A DNA stretch of 64,000 bases from Fragosphaeria purpurea (taxonomy: Eukaryota; Ascomycota; Sordariomycetes; Ophiostomatales; Ophiostomataceae): the NCBI GenBank assembly GCA_002778095.1, contig PCDL01000001.1:2418001-2482000 (forward strand), written 5' to 3'. The notes below the pieces were generated by a model. The model saw only the letters and a list, made by a program, of their open reading frames with translations. It was not told the DNA's origin and did no database searches. Position 1 is the stretch's first letter. The number at the start of each line of letters is the position of its first letter. A program made the position numbers and the translations under genes. Positions 55,287-64,000 of this stretch are shown piece by piece.

Positions 55287-56629
55287 GTAGATGCGGAAGA
55301 TGCGAGGAAATAAAGACCATTTGCCATCGGCTCGTTTCGTTCTAGGAGGGTTGAGATGCGGCTTTCTTGAGCTATCTACTTTCATCGTCATTTCTCAGAA
55401 ACGTAACTGTCGTCTCTAACTAGGAACCAAGCGGTCGTTGTCTAAAGGTCGAGAGCATGCCGTGGGCGTTGCAGGTACAGTTGCGATGTATCAAAGAACA
55501 CAACGCATTGCCTGAAAGTACGCGCCGGAAGGGTGGCCTTCGGTATCATACTGTAATCATGGCGAGGATAGCATGACATGGGTTTTCGGACAGGTTTCGT
55601 CTGCATGGGCGTGCTCTGCGTCTGTGTCCAGCTCCTGGATCCACGGCGGAGAGATATACAGGACCTGGCATCACCAACGTATTATGACTCTGTAGGCTGG
55701 CAGGAATGTGGCAGGAATGCTCTTAGGTACGGTATTTTTGAAAGTCGGCACAACGAAATCCACACATAAGAGGATTCGGCATACGTTGAAGGTCCTCGGC
55801 TTCAATGCGTACAGTGCATTTGGCGTGTCGTCATGTAAGACAGGCGGACCGTGATCGGAAAGATGAACAGTAAGCGTGTTATGTTACACTCTAGGGCCCT
55901 GACCTACCCAAGCAGGAAGGCACCCCCGCAGTTGCTGGCCACGCGCCTTCCCCCCCGCTACGAGGGAAAACGTCGCCCAGCAAACCGGATGACGGGACCA
56001 AAGACCAACCGACCCAAAAGGGGCGGGAAAGAGAAAGAGCGCTAGCATGAGCAACTGCAACGGGTGGCAGGAGCGAACGAACAAACTTTAACTGCGCCTG
56101 CCACAAACCCAACGATCCATAAACTAATAGGGAAGGTGCATTCAGTGTCGTTTCGTTCTTGCTATTTTTCTCAACCTCGTCAAGCGGTCTTCAGCATTTT
56201 GCCCTTCCTTCTCTTCTTCCGCACACGTCTTCACTTTTTCCTCATTCTCACCAACAATCAACGATCAAGAACAAAATTGCCATACGAACCAACCCGCAAT
56301 CATCTGTCTATACGACGAAGCACAGCCGTCTCGATTCGCATCACGACATCGGACAGACTAAGCGGACAGTTCCACGCCGCCCAAAAAAGACCCCCCCCCC
56401 CCACGAGTCGCACAGAAAGAGAGAATACAACGAAAGAAGACATCCAATCCGCTTCGAACGCTTTTTGCTTTTGATCTTGCTTTTTCTTCTTCATTCTTTT
56501 TCTAACGACCGGACTCCAACAATGACGATCGGCCTGCTTTAATGCGGCGTTCCTTCTTCTCCCTCTTCCTTCACCGCTCGCCTTCCATTCGATAAGGCCC
56601 TCCTCCCCCCTTTTCGTCGTCCTCGCCGT
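55287..56629. other. Intergenic region / ASI3-like leader
   Basis: 1.34 kb. The left part has no supported gene. From about 56150 it is pyrimidine-rich, probably the leader of the next gene. Two small upstream ORFs at 56522-56595 are listed separately. A C-run lies at about 56392-56402. Confidence 0.5.
56522..56595 (+). other. Two overlapping upstream ORFs before the ASI3-like gene
   Basis: uORF1 (56522-56542) encodes MTIGLL. Its stop TAA shares one base with the ATG of uORF2 in TAATG. uORF2 (56542-56595) has 17 sense codons, and the main ATG at 56630 is 34 bases after it. This spacing fits a termination-reinitiation control arrangement, if the mRNA starts upstream. Confidence 0.5.
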
Positions 56630-59600
56630 ATGTCGGCCATGGCCGAGTCACTCGTGTCTTCGACGGTGGCGGCCGCGGCGGCGGCACAAGCAGCAGCAGC
56701 AGCAGCAGCTAGCGACGGCGTGCTCACCCCGGCTGCCGTGTCGTTCGACAATGCCAGCATGTGGCACAACTTCACGCTATGGACGGCGCAGCATCTCGCG
56801 TTCCTCAACATGACGCGGATTGCCCCATCTCTGGACGGCATCGTCTGGGCCGGACCGCGGATGGTCATGAAGCTCGGACGCCTAGGTTCCTTCATTTCGT
56901 TTCCGGACGCCATTGACGGCTTCGGCGGCTTCGGCGGCGGCGGCCAGCGCGTCATTCCACAAGCCACCACGGATGCCGCCGGGAACGTTTTGTTCCACCA
57001 CGGCGTTGGTTCTATACCGCCCTCCTCGCATGCCTTTACAACCGGTGCGGCCGCGGCCGCGGCCGCTGCTGCCGGCGCCGGTGCAGCTGCTGGAGCCGAA
57101 GCGGCGGAGCAGGACCTTGCCGCCACCTTTGCGGCCTCGGCGTCGCGCTTCTCCCTCGAAAGCGCGCGGGGCCTGGGTAGCCTCTTTAGCTATGCCACCA
57201 GCAAATGGGCGCTCTGCTGCGTTGCGACCGCCGTCATCCTCAACCGGACCTACATCTTTGCGGCCACCCGGCGGCGCGTGCGCTTACGCTGGCCCGTCCG
57301 GCTGTTTTTGCGGAGCCTGCCCATCGTTCTCCTTCTGCTGCAGGCGCGTCGGCTTCTGCAGTCCATCCAGTGCCAAACGTCGCCCGACTTTGCCGAGTTG
57401 CGCTGGGGCAACGCGTCCAAGCAGTCCGATCTCATGTTCTCCGACACGAGCACGTTTTTGCACGGCTTGAGCTCCCACTTGTTGTTCAACCCGTCAGACG
57501 AGACGGCTTGCCGCGCCGTGCGCATGGTCCCCAATGAGCGGGGTGGGTCGACGGCGGGCCTGCGCGGCTCCCTGTCATTGCTCTGGCCACTTTTTGTCAC
57601 GTTTTGTTTCAGCCATTTTATCGAGACGCTGTCCTGTGCGGTGCAAGGCCGCCCCGTCGCCGCAGAAACGGGCATGACCGTGTTCGAACATTCCCTGGCC
57701 TTTGCCGAGGCCGATGCGGCCATCAGCAACCAGCTTGGCTGGGGTACCTTTGCGTCCTCGACGTCCTCGTTTTCGCCGCCGGCGGGATCGTCTACGTTGG
57801 CCGCCGTCCTGGCAGCCGCAACAGGTGCCGCTGCCTCGGGTGGTGGTGGTGGTGGTGGTGCTTCTGGCAGCGAGGCCACGTTTACTTTCAGTCGCTCTGC
57901 CGTTCTTGCCAGAGTAAACACGCCGCCAGAGGTGTTGCTCCTGGCGTTTTTGTCCGCCATGAGCCACATCACGAGCCATCTGCTCGGCGTACTGAACCTG
58001 CAGGCCAAGTTTCGTTTGCTGAGCACCGGTTTTTGGGCCCTCTGCTTCATGGGAAGCATCGTCTGGAGCGCCATCACCTTCTCTCTCGACGATCCGTCGG
58101 GCCAAAGCCTTTTGCGCTTCCCCACCGTCTCCATTGTTGGCTTTATACCGCACATGCTTGTTTTGGCGGGAATACTTATCTGCTCGCTTATCTACGGGTT
58201 GGCTCTTTTGCTCTCGGCTGTCTCGCAGGAGCCCGACATTTTTGTGGGCGGCGGCCACCAACAACTCTCGTTTCGCGAGCGTTTGCGGCACGCCCATGCC
58301 AATATGCAAGCCAACCTGCCGATGGGCAACGTGCGCATCAGCATGGAAATGGATTTCTACACCGCGCTGCTTCGCGTCGGCTTCGACGCCATCACTATGG
58401 CTAGCGAAGCCGTGTATCTAAACGAAGACCGGCGCGTCAACCTCCGTCCGCACACCTGGCTCGAAGACGAGCGATACAACGAGCTGCAAGAGCTGCACAT
58501 GCGTTGGTTGGGCTCGGACCTGCCCGGTTCCCGCTTCGACGCCGTGGGCGTTACGGGTTTGGTTCCCGTCCCAGGCGGCAAAGTTGGGGCAACACATACG
58601 ACCGGCTATTCGCGCGAAAGGGCAGCACAAAAAGTAGCGTCGGGAAAGCCAGGAGAACGTATAAGACCGATTCGAACCGGCATCGGTGCGTCAGAGCGGA
58701 GCGGCCGGTGGCTGATGGCCGTCGAGTACCTCATCCACGTTGGTAAGCTGATCTTCGCGTTTGTTGCCGTGTACGTCTACCGACTGCTCGCCTTCATCGG
58801 CTTTCGCCATCAGCCCCGCTGGCTGCAGCGGATCCTGCAGCGCAGAAAGGCGAAACGCACAGCCAGCGAGGACCGACCGAGGGCGAGCGGCCACGACAAC
58901 GTTGACGATCACGAGCCCTCAAACGAATGGTTCGTTGCCAAGACCGGCAGAATGCCCATCCAACGCAGTGGCCAGATCGACGTGGAACACGAAGTGCGCC
59001 GGCGGTTTGCCGCGGCCAGAGACTTCTCCGGATCGGCGCGTCGGGAGGAGCGCGAAATCGACAACAAGCTTTACCAGTGGTGGCTGAAGGGCGGCTGGTG
59101 GGGGGACGTGGATACAAGCGGCGACTACCAGCCGAGCATCGCGGCCGACGACGACGACGCGACCAGCGTCGTTTCTTTGTTCGAAACGGACACGAGCGAG
59201 TCTGAATGGGAGTTCGAAAATGAAGGGGACCACCACTTCCGCGGCAGCGATGGGGAGGCAGGCGACGATGGGGGACAGAGGACGCCCACGCAACACTCGC
59301 CTTGGATGTCGCGCGAGACCACCCCGGTGCACGACATTCCGATGCAGATGCCCGACCTGGCCAGGTTGCTGGATCCGCGCAGCCCGGACGAGCGGGCGGA
59401 GGCGCAAGCGCTTGCGGCGCATCTAAACAGCGACAGCATCCTCACGCGGTCCGCCTTTGCACAGTTCCAGCAGCGCCAGCGGGCCGAGCTGTTGGCTACG
59501 TCAAGGTTCGGCGGTGGCGGCGGCGGAGGCGGCGGCGCCCGACGGCTAGCTAACTTCCGACCCGGCACGCGGCTTTCGCCGGACGAAGAGGCTCAACTAC

Positions 59601-59884
59601 TCGAGCAAATTCTGCTGTCGCGCCGTGCCGCCATGCGACCCGAAGGCGAGTTCGCTGATGGCCAGGCGGAGCCAGCATCGTGGGCCATGGGCGCCGCGGG
59701 CCTCGGTCCCGACGGGCCGCAGTGCGTGGTGTGCCAAAGCGCGCCGCGCACCATTATCGTCTGGCCGTGCCGGTGCCTCAGTTTGTGCGACGACTGCCGG
59801 GTGTCGCTGGCGATGAACAATTTTGACAAGTGTGTGTGCTGCCGGCGGGAAGTGGTCAGCTTCAGTCGCATCTACGTGCCCTGA
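56630..59884 (+). CDS. RING-finger membrane protein, Asi3-like ubiquitin ligase
   Basis: Predicted 1084-residue single-exon multi-pass membrane protein with a C-terminal RING. The N-terminal part carries TRIAPSLDGIVWAGPRMVMK then LGRLGSFISFPDAIDGFG, followed by several hydrophobic segments (about residues 190-210, 220-240, 310-335, 430-455, 470-490, 505-535 and 705-730). The tail (about 740-1030) is charged and disordered, with a Gly run near 59510-59535. The RING at 1032-1076 reads CVVC...PCRC..LCDDC...CVCC, an IAP/Asi type. Yeast Asi1 and Asi3 form an inner-nuclear-membrane ligase that degrades mislocalised membrane proteins and Stp1/2 factors; equivalence is likely by architecture. ATGs at 56630 and 56639 are both usable. 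Two uORFs lie just upstream. Confidence 0.83.
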   Translation: MSAMAESLVSSTVAAAAAAQAAAAAAASDGVLTPAAVSFDNASMWHNFTLWTAQHLAFLNMTRIAPSLDGIVWAGPRMVMKLGRLGSFISFPDAIDGFGGFGGGGQRVIPQATTDAAGNVLFHHGVGSIPPSSHAFTTGAAAAAAAAAGAGAAAGAEAAEQDLAATFAASASRFSLESARGLGSLFSYATSKWALCCVATAVILNRTYIFAATRRRVRLRWPVRLFLRSLPIVLLLLQARRLLQSIQCQTSPDFAELRWGNASKQSDLMFSDTSTFLHGLSSHLLFNPSDETACRAVRMVPNERGGSTAGLRGSLSLLWPLFVTFCFSHFIETLSCAVQGRPVAAETGMTVFEHSLAFAEADAAISNQLGWGTFASSTSSFSPPAGSSTLAAVLAAATGAAASGGGGGGGASGSEATFTFSRSAVLARVNTPPEVLLLAFLSAMSHITSHLLGVLNLQAKFRLLSTGFWALCFMGSIVWSAITFSLDDPSGQSLLRFPTVSIVGFIPHMLVLAGILICSLIYGLALLLSAVSQEPDIFVGGGHQQLSFRERLRHAHANMQANLPMGNVRISMEMDFYTALLRVGFDAITMASEAVYLNEDRRVNLRPHTWLEDERYNELQELHMRWLGSDLPGSRFDAVGVTGLVPVPGGKVGATHTTGYSRERAAQKVASGKPGERIRPIRTGIGASERSGRWLMAVEYLIHVGKLIFAFVAVYVYRLLAFIGFRHQPRWLQRILQRRKAKRTASEDRPRASGHDNVDDHEPSNEWFVAKTGRMPIQRSGQIDVEHEVRRRFAAARDFSGSARREEREIDNKLYQWWLKGGWWGDVDTSGDYQPSIAADDDDATSVVSLFETDTSESEWEFENEGDHHFRGSDGEAGDDGGQRTPTQHSPWMSRETTPVHDIPMQMPDLARLLDPRSPDERAEAQALAAHLNSDSILTRSAFAQFQQRQRAELLATSRFGGGGGGGGGARRLANFRPGTRLSPDEEAQLLEQILLSRRAAMRPEGEFADGQAEPASWAMGAAGLGPDGPQCVVCQSAPRTIIVWPCRCLSLCDDCRVSLAMNNFDKCVCCRREVVSFSRIYVP

Positions 59885-60343
59885 GGGAAGAAAGATTTTT
59901 TTTACTCTCTGCTGTCGCCTTTTCTTCCGTCATCATTTTTTTGGCGCTGCACCATGTCTTTCGTCTGTTGCATGTATATTTTTGCAAGTTAGTACACATT
60001 TTTGGGCATTAGAGCGACTGCTTTTGCAAGTCGCCGTGGTGATTTCATATTGAAGAGGCGTTTATGCGTGCAAGCATCAAGATAAAAGGAGGGCTGCTCA
60101 TACAATATCACTGTGCCTTCAGCGCGTTGATCTTGTCGTCATATATCCTGCTATAGAGTTTGCCACAGACATACACAACATATCATCTCACATATGCATG
60201 TAGTGACTCGCTGGATTGTTGTTGAGATGCACAGACGAGGACGTGCAATTTCAGCGCGTACAAAAAAAAGGGGTATCATCATTTTGTTCTATAGTCGCTC
60301 AACTGGCAAAAAAATAAATAAATCAACGGACACGCCGCCCGGG
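59885..60343. other. Convergent intergenic region
   Basis: 459 bases between the ASI3-like stop and the SEN34 stop. AT-rich, no ORF of note, consistent with two facing 3' UTRs. Confidence 0.5.
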
Positions 60344-61684
60344 TCAAATGGCTGCCCATTCGAGGGTAAACGTCCGCACGTCGTTTCCACGACCGTGGCG
60401 GTTGCCACTCGGCCCGTCTTCCTTACACTCCGTCCCGCCGTCGCCGCCGTCGTCGTCGCTGCCATCGCTGCTCCGCGGCCGAGCACTACCAATGAGCAAC
60501 CCCTTCTTCACACCCGAAGCCAGCCGTCCGGCGCTTACAAGATCCAAGAGAGGGATCGGCTCGTCCCAATCGTAGCTCGTCGCCACAAAGTGCGCGTGGT
60601 ACCGGAAGGGGTCGCCCGGATAGACGCTCAGGCTGCCGCCGAAGCGCAGGCCCGGCGTGGCGTAGTAGCCGTGGTCGGCCAGGTGGGCGCGCAGCGCCGC
60701 CGACGAATCCGACGACGCAGCGAGGGCAGAACGACACAGGGGGACCAACCCAAGCGCGTCCCCAGGTTGTTTGCTGCCGTCTGCTAGGATCGGTTCGCCG
60801 GCGTCGCCCACGAGCCCGGTCGACGTCGTGGGCGTGACCTGCAGCAAGGGTTGCCCGCTGCTGATCACGTCTTTTGCTGGGGACGATGAGCCAACAGCTT
60901 CTCTCTGCCCCGACGTGTTTTTCTCCTCTTCTTCCTTTTCATCACTTGTTTGCGCCTCTTCCATCTTCTTTTGTGTCCGCACAGCAAGAAGCAGCACGTC
61001 ACGTTCTTGCGGCAACGTCTGATGCTCGGTGTCTTCTGTAGTTTTTTCTTCTCTTACCAGTGCCGCTGCGTCCGCGTGCGGGCGCTTGTCGTCTACTAGG
61101 GGCCCCGTTTTGCCAGCCTCCGCAGCAGCAGCCTTGTTGCCGTTCTTCTTCTTCTTGTTCTTCTTCGGCGCGTTGCTCGCCACGTTGCTCGCCACCATCT
61201 TGGCCCGCATCTCGGCGCCGTGCTTCCTACGCTCAGCCGCCACTTCGTCGGCCGCCGCCTGAGCCACGCGCTGCTGCCGGAGAACGCCGTCCAGATAGCG
61301 GCGGCGCGCCGCGGGGTCGGCCAGGCCGGCCAGATGGGCCACCCAGTCGTCGGCGACGTACGCGGCCTGCCGGTCGTGGACCAACCACCGCACCTCGTCG
61401 GGCGCCAACTCCAGCGGCAAGCCGTTGAAGACGTTCTGGTTGGGCGCCTGCGGTGTGACGCCGACGAGCACGCCGCACATGCTGTACTGGCGCCGCAAGC
61501 GGGCGACGTCGGCGACGTCAAAGACGAGAAACCGCCCGCCAATCTGCGCGATGCGAATCTTCCCGGGCGAGACCGCGTCGGCGTCCGCCTGGGGGTGGAC
61601 CGCCGCAGCCACGGAGTTCATCGCCGGATTCGAGCGTGCGTGAGCAGCTTTCGTAGATCTCGTCGAACCTGGTTGGATTCGCAT
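60344..61684 (-). CDS. SEN34: tRNA-splicing endonuclease subunit Sen34
   Basis: Predicted 446-residue catalytic subunit of the tRNA-splicing endonuclease, which cuts the 3' splice site of pre-tRNA introns (yeast Sen34 275, so this one is long). Single exon. The N-terminal domain has GGRFLVFDVADVARLR then CGVLVGVTPQAPNQNVFNGL. The middle (about 150-320) is a disordered Lys/Glu-rich insert, with KKNKKKKNGNK as a likely nuclear signal. The nuclease domain GYYATPGLRFGGSLSVYPGD then PFRYHAHF carries the expected triad: Tyr355, His363 and Lys393 or 394 in GVKKGLLIG. The ATG at 61684 is the first in frame; Met22 (61621) is the more conserved-looking start because the first 20 residues resemble nothing known. 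All catalytic residues are present. Confidence 0.88.
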   Translation of the reverse strand: MRIQPGSTRSTKAAHARSNPAMNSVAAAVHPQADADAVSPGKIRIAQIGGRFLVFDVADVARLRRQYSMCGVLVGVTPQAPNQNVFNGLPLELAPDEVRWLVHDRQAAYVADDWVAHLAGLADPAARRRYLDGVLRQQRVAQAAADEVAAERRKHGAEMRAKMVASNVASNAPKKNKKKKNGNKAAAAEAGKTGPLVDDKRPHADAAALVREEKTTEDTEHQTLPQERDVLLLAVRTQKKMEEAQTSDEKEEEEKNTSGQREAVGSSSPAKDVISSGQPLLQVTPTTSTGLVGDAGEPILADGSKQPGDALGLVPLCRSALAASSDSSAALRAHLADHGYYATPGLRFGGSLSVYPGDPFRYHAHFVATSYDWDEPIPLLDLVSAGRLASGVKKGLLIGSARPRSSDGSDDDGGDGGTECKEDGPSGNRHGRGNDVRTFTLEWAAI

Positions 61685-62166
61685 CTTGTGTTAGTTGAAA
61701 GGGTTTGATAATACCGAAACAATGCAGGGAAATAGCGAAAAAAAAAAGAATGAAGGCCAAAAATTCATAAACTCTTTGAGAGTGGTTTTATTTTTCAGCA
61801 TTGCAATGCTCAGGGGATTGACAGATTATAAAACAGGATGTAATCATTGAAGGCTTTCTTTTGCGCAAAAAAAAAACACATGTGTTGTGCAACTTGCTTA
61901 GGAAAATTGTATACTTACTTGTGTCCGAAATGTCTTGGGGAAGAAAGAAGAAAAGGAAAAGAGAAAACAGAAAAGAGAAAAGAAAGAGAACCAGGAAAAG
62001 AGCTTTCGGGCGGTCGTCGATTTGAAAGGAAGCTGTGCGTGGCAGTTATTTTTCCAGGGGGCCCCACAGTACTAGTCGTAGTGTTTTCTTTGCACCGAAG
62101 CGGCAGAATAGCAAAGGCGGTGAAGCCTGCTGTCATACACAAGGACGCAAGTCACAGCTTGCTGTC
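61685..62166. other. Intergenic region between SEN34 start and ELP4 stop
   Basis: 482 bases holding the SEN34 promoter and ELP4 3' UTR. A/G-rich around 61940-61995. Nothing else is seen. Confidence 0.45.
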
Positions 62167-62434
62167 TCAAAAATCCAGGCCGTCTTTCACGGTGCTAGCT
62201 GGCGACTTTTCTTTGTGGTTGTCGTCGTCAATTGGTGGCAGGCTGTACGGCGCGACCAAAAACCCCTTGGATCCGCTGACGCTGAAGCAGAGGTTTTCCC
62301 GGACCGATGTGCCCTGTGGACTGGCTCCGGCACCGCCCATGTCCGAGTAGATTTGCACTTTGTGCACCTTGAACCAGCCTTGCATCTTGTCGGCAGCCAC
62401 CTTGTCGCTGCCGTGTCCGTCGCTGGTCCTACCT

Positions 62435-62465
<31 letters not shown>

Positions 62466-63802
62466 CACCGCTGCCACCGTCTTTCGGCATCGCCGCCGAA
62501 GGCGGACCGGGCGGCAGCGGGACCAGCTCGACCACGTTGTCGCACAGCCGCTCCAGCTGGCGGACGTAGTAGTTGTGCCGCTCGTAGAGAGTGGTGGGCA
62601 GCGAGATGGCCACGGTCAGACGCCGAGAATAGGCCCGCAGCATGCTGCGAAGACCGTTGAACAGGCTCAGCAGGTAGGAGAAGCTCCAGCCGTCCATGGC
62701 GTAGAGCGTGGGCGCCAGCAGGCTCGGCATGACGATGCGGTGGATGCTGGTCGGCGGCGTCGCATCGAGGCTGGCCTTCACCGCGTGGAGAAACTTGCGG
62801 AGCGGCGAGTGTTCGTGTTCGGGCGCGGGTGACCGCTGGAGCGGGTTCGGCAGTAGAAAGGGGTGCAGCGAGCCCTTGGTGTCCGCAGGCGCCAACCGCT
62901 TGGTCAAATCGAACGTGTGGCAGAATGTGGGCATAGCCGAGGAGCCAGGGCCTGCCGAGCCTAGGAAAAAAATTTGGTGTGAGGATCTACCACAACAAGG
63001 CCTTCCACACAAAAAGGCACCAGTTTCTCGACCTACCTTGCGAGGAGCCCCTCGGCGAGGTGCCGGTGTTCGGGCGCGGAGCCAACGCTTCGTACCGCCA
63101 TGCAATTTTCAGTTTGTCGTTGGCGTCTGTCGTTCCCGTTGGTTTGCTGCTCGCAGACGACGAGGACGACGAGGACGACGACGACGGCACCGCCAGGCCC
63201 GGCAGCTCGTTCCGCCATCCGTGGCCGAAGCCCAGCACGTGCACGTGGTGGCCCTGGACCAAGCCCTCAGCCGCGTACGCCCGCAGCACTACGCTGCCAA
63301 AGTCGGTGGTTCCCTGCTCCTCGACGAGCAACGAGTGGCCCAGCAGGAGGCCGCCGTAGCCGGCAAGCAGCGCATCCAGCGACGCCGTGCCCGTGGACGT
63401 AATCGGACGGCCGTCAAAGGGCGACGGCCGCGCCCCCGGGCCGAGGGACGGCACGGCATCGTTTCTGTGGCGTTGCCGCCTCTGTTGCAACAAGACTGCC
63501 TGCAACCGCCGCTTCTCCGGCTCCAGTTGGGCCCGCGTCTCGGGGGACAGCACCGGCCGGGATGCCACCGGCCACGTTGGGGCGGGCAAGGGTTGTCTGC
63601 GCGGCGGCAGTGTGGTGGACGGCATGGTTCCGTTTCCAGCCGAGCGCAGCGGTAGATTCGGCACGGCCTCTCGTGCCAACGACGACAGTGCGTTGCGCTC
63701 CCCCACGGCCGGCGAACGTCCTGATGGTTGTTGGGCCCGTCGTGCAGGATTCTCGCCCGGCGACGACGCCGACAACACGACGTTGCGTTTGCGAAACGAC
63801 AT
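62167..63802 (-). CDS. ELP4: Elongator complex subunit Elp4
   Basis: Predicted 519-residue subunit of the Elp4-5-6 ring of Elongator, needed for wobble-uridine modification (mcm5/ncm5) of tRNA anticodons. Exons are 63802-63037 and 62960-62167 (donor gtaggt, acceptor tag). The N terminus MSFRKRNVVLS and RPSPFDGRPITSTGTASLDA followed by LLAGYGGLLLGHSLLVEEQG are typical. GTTDFGSVVLRAYAAEGLVQ then GHHVHVLGFGH and KIAWRYEALAP continue the RecA-like fold. In exon 2, FCHTFDLTKRL and VMPSLLAPTLYAMDG match the family. The RecA-like fold lacks a good Walker A motif, as in other Elp4 proteins. Two Ser runs, one from AGC/TCG triplets near 63150-63190 and one near 62436-62465, lie in loops. Upstream bases 63803-64000 are its promoter side. 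Confidence 0.9.
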
Positions 63803-64000
63803 ATTTGTGAGGCTCGCTTTGCCTCGTATCGTCGACAGAACAAGAAAATAAATCAAAATTTCCTTATTGCCACACAGTGTGGGTGCTGAAAATGTCGTTT
63901 TGTCTGCAGGGTAAATTTGGATGTTTGTTCTGTCGTCGTTAAATTCATTTTAGTTAAACCCTTTTTAGTGACTAATTAGCCAGTTCAGACAGAATCTTAC

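Overview
This window is nuclear DNA from a filamentous ascomycete (Pezizomycotina). A Sordariomycete is likely, but the species cannot be fixed from sequence alone. Pointers are short spliceosomal introns (mostly 50-160 bases, donors such as gtaagt/gtacgt/gtatgt, ctaac branch points just before the acceptor), GC-rich coding exons set in AT- and pyrimidine-rich spacers, long Gly/Ala/Ser/Asp/Arg runs in proteins, and fungal-only genes such as the xanthine dioxygenase xanA, the mannosyltransferase ANP1 and an Asi3-type RING protein. I see no transposon, rRNA, tRNA, CRISPR or virus-like sequence.

I call 21 protein genes. From the left: the 5' part of a Zn2Cys6 regulator (minus, running off the edge); an FSH-type serine hydrolase; a chitin-deacetylase-like secreted protein with three tandem beta-rich modules; a small catalase-related peroxidase; an Arg/Ser-rich protein of unknown function; the TRAPP subunit TRS85; the purine-utilisation enzyme xanA; and the phosphoinositide phosphatase FIG4 (all plus). 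TTI2 and the exosome subunit MTR3 follow on the minus strand.

After a 2.9 kb spacer come ANP1, the Arf exchange factor GEA and a U1A/U2B''-like RNA-binding protein (plus), then VMA8 (minus, with 10- and 11-base exons), SYF1 (plus) and a conserved 120-residue protein of unknown role (minus). After a second spacer of about 3 kb come CCA1, a divergent protein-kinase-like gene and an ASI3-like RING membrane protein (plus), then SEN34 and ELP4 (minus).

The content is mainly housekeeping: secretory traffic and glycosylation (TRS85, GEA, ANP1, FIG4, VMA8) and RNA processing (MTR3, U1A/U2B'', SYF1, CCA1, SEN34, ELP4). Three of the last five genes act on tRNA. Genes are monocistronic and cooperate by pathway rather than as an operon or metabolic cluster. 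Nothing here amounts to a clearly new multi-gene system. The items most worth a second look are the VMA8 micro-exons, the three-module deacetylase, the xanA promoter motifs, the overlapping upstream ORFs before ASI3, the unknown SR-rich and 120-residue proteins, and the kinase with altered HRD and DFG motifs. Exon coordinates are from manual splice-site reading, checked for phase and for family conservation.
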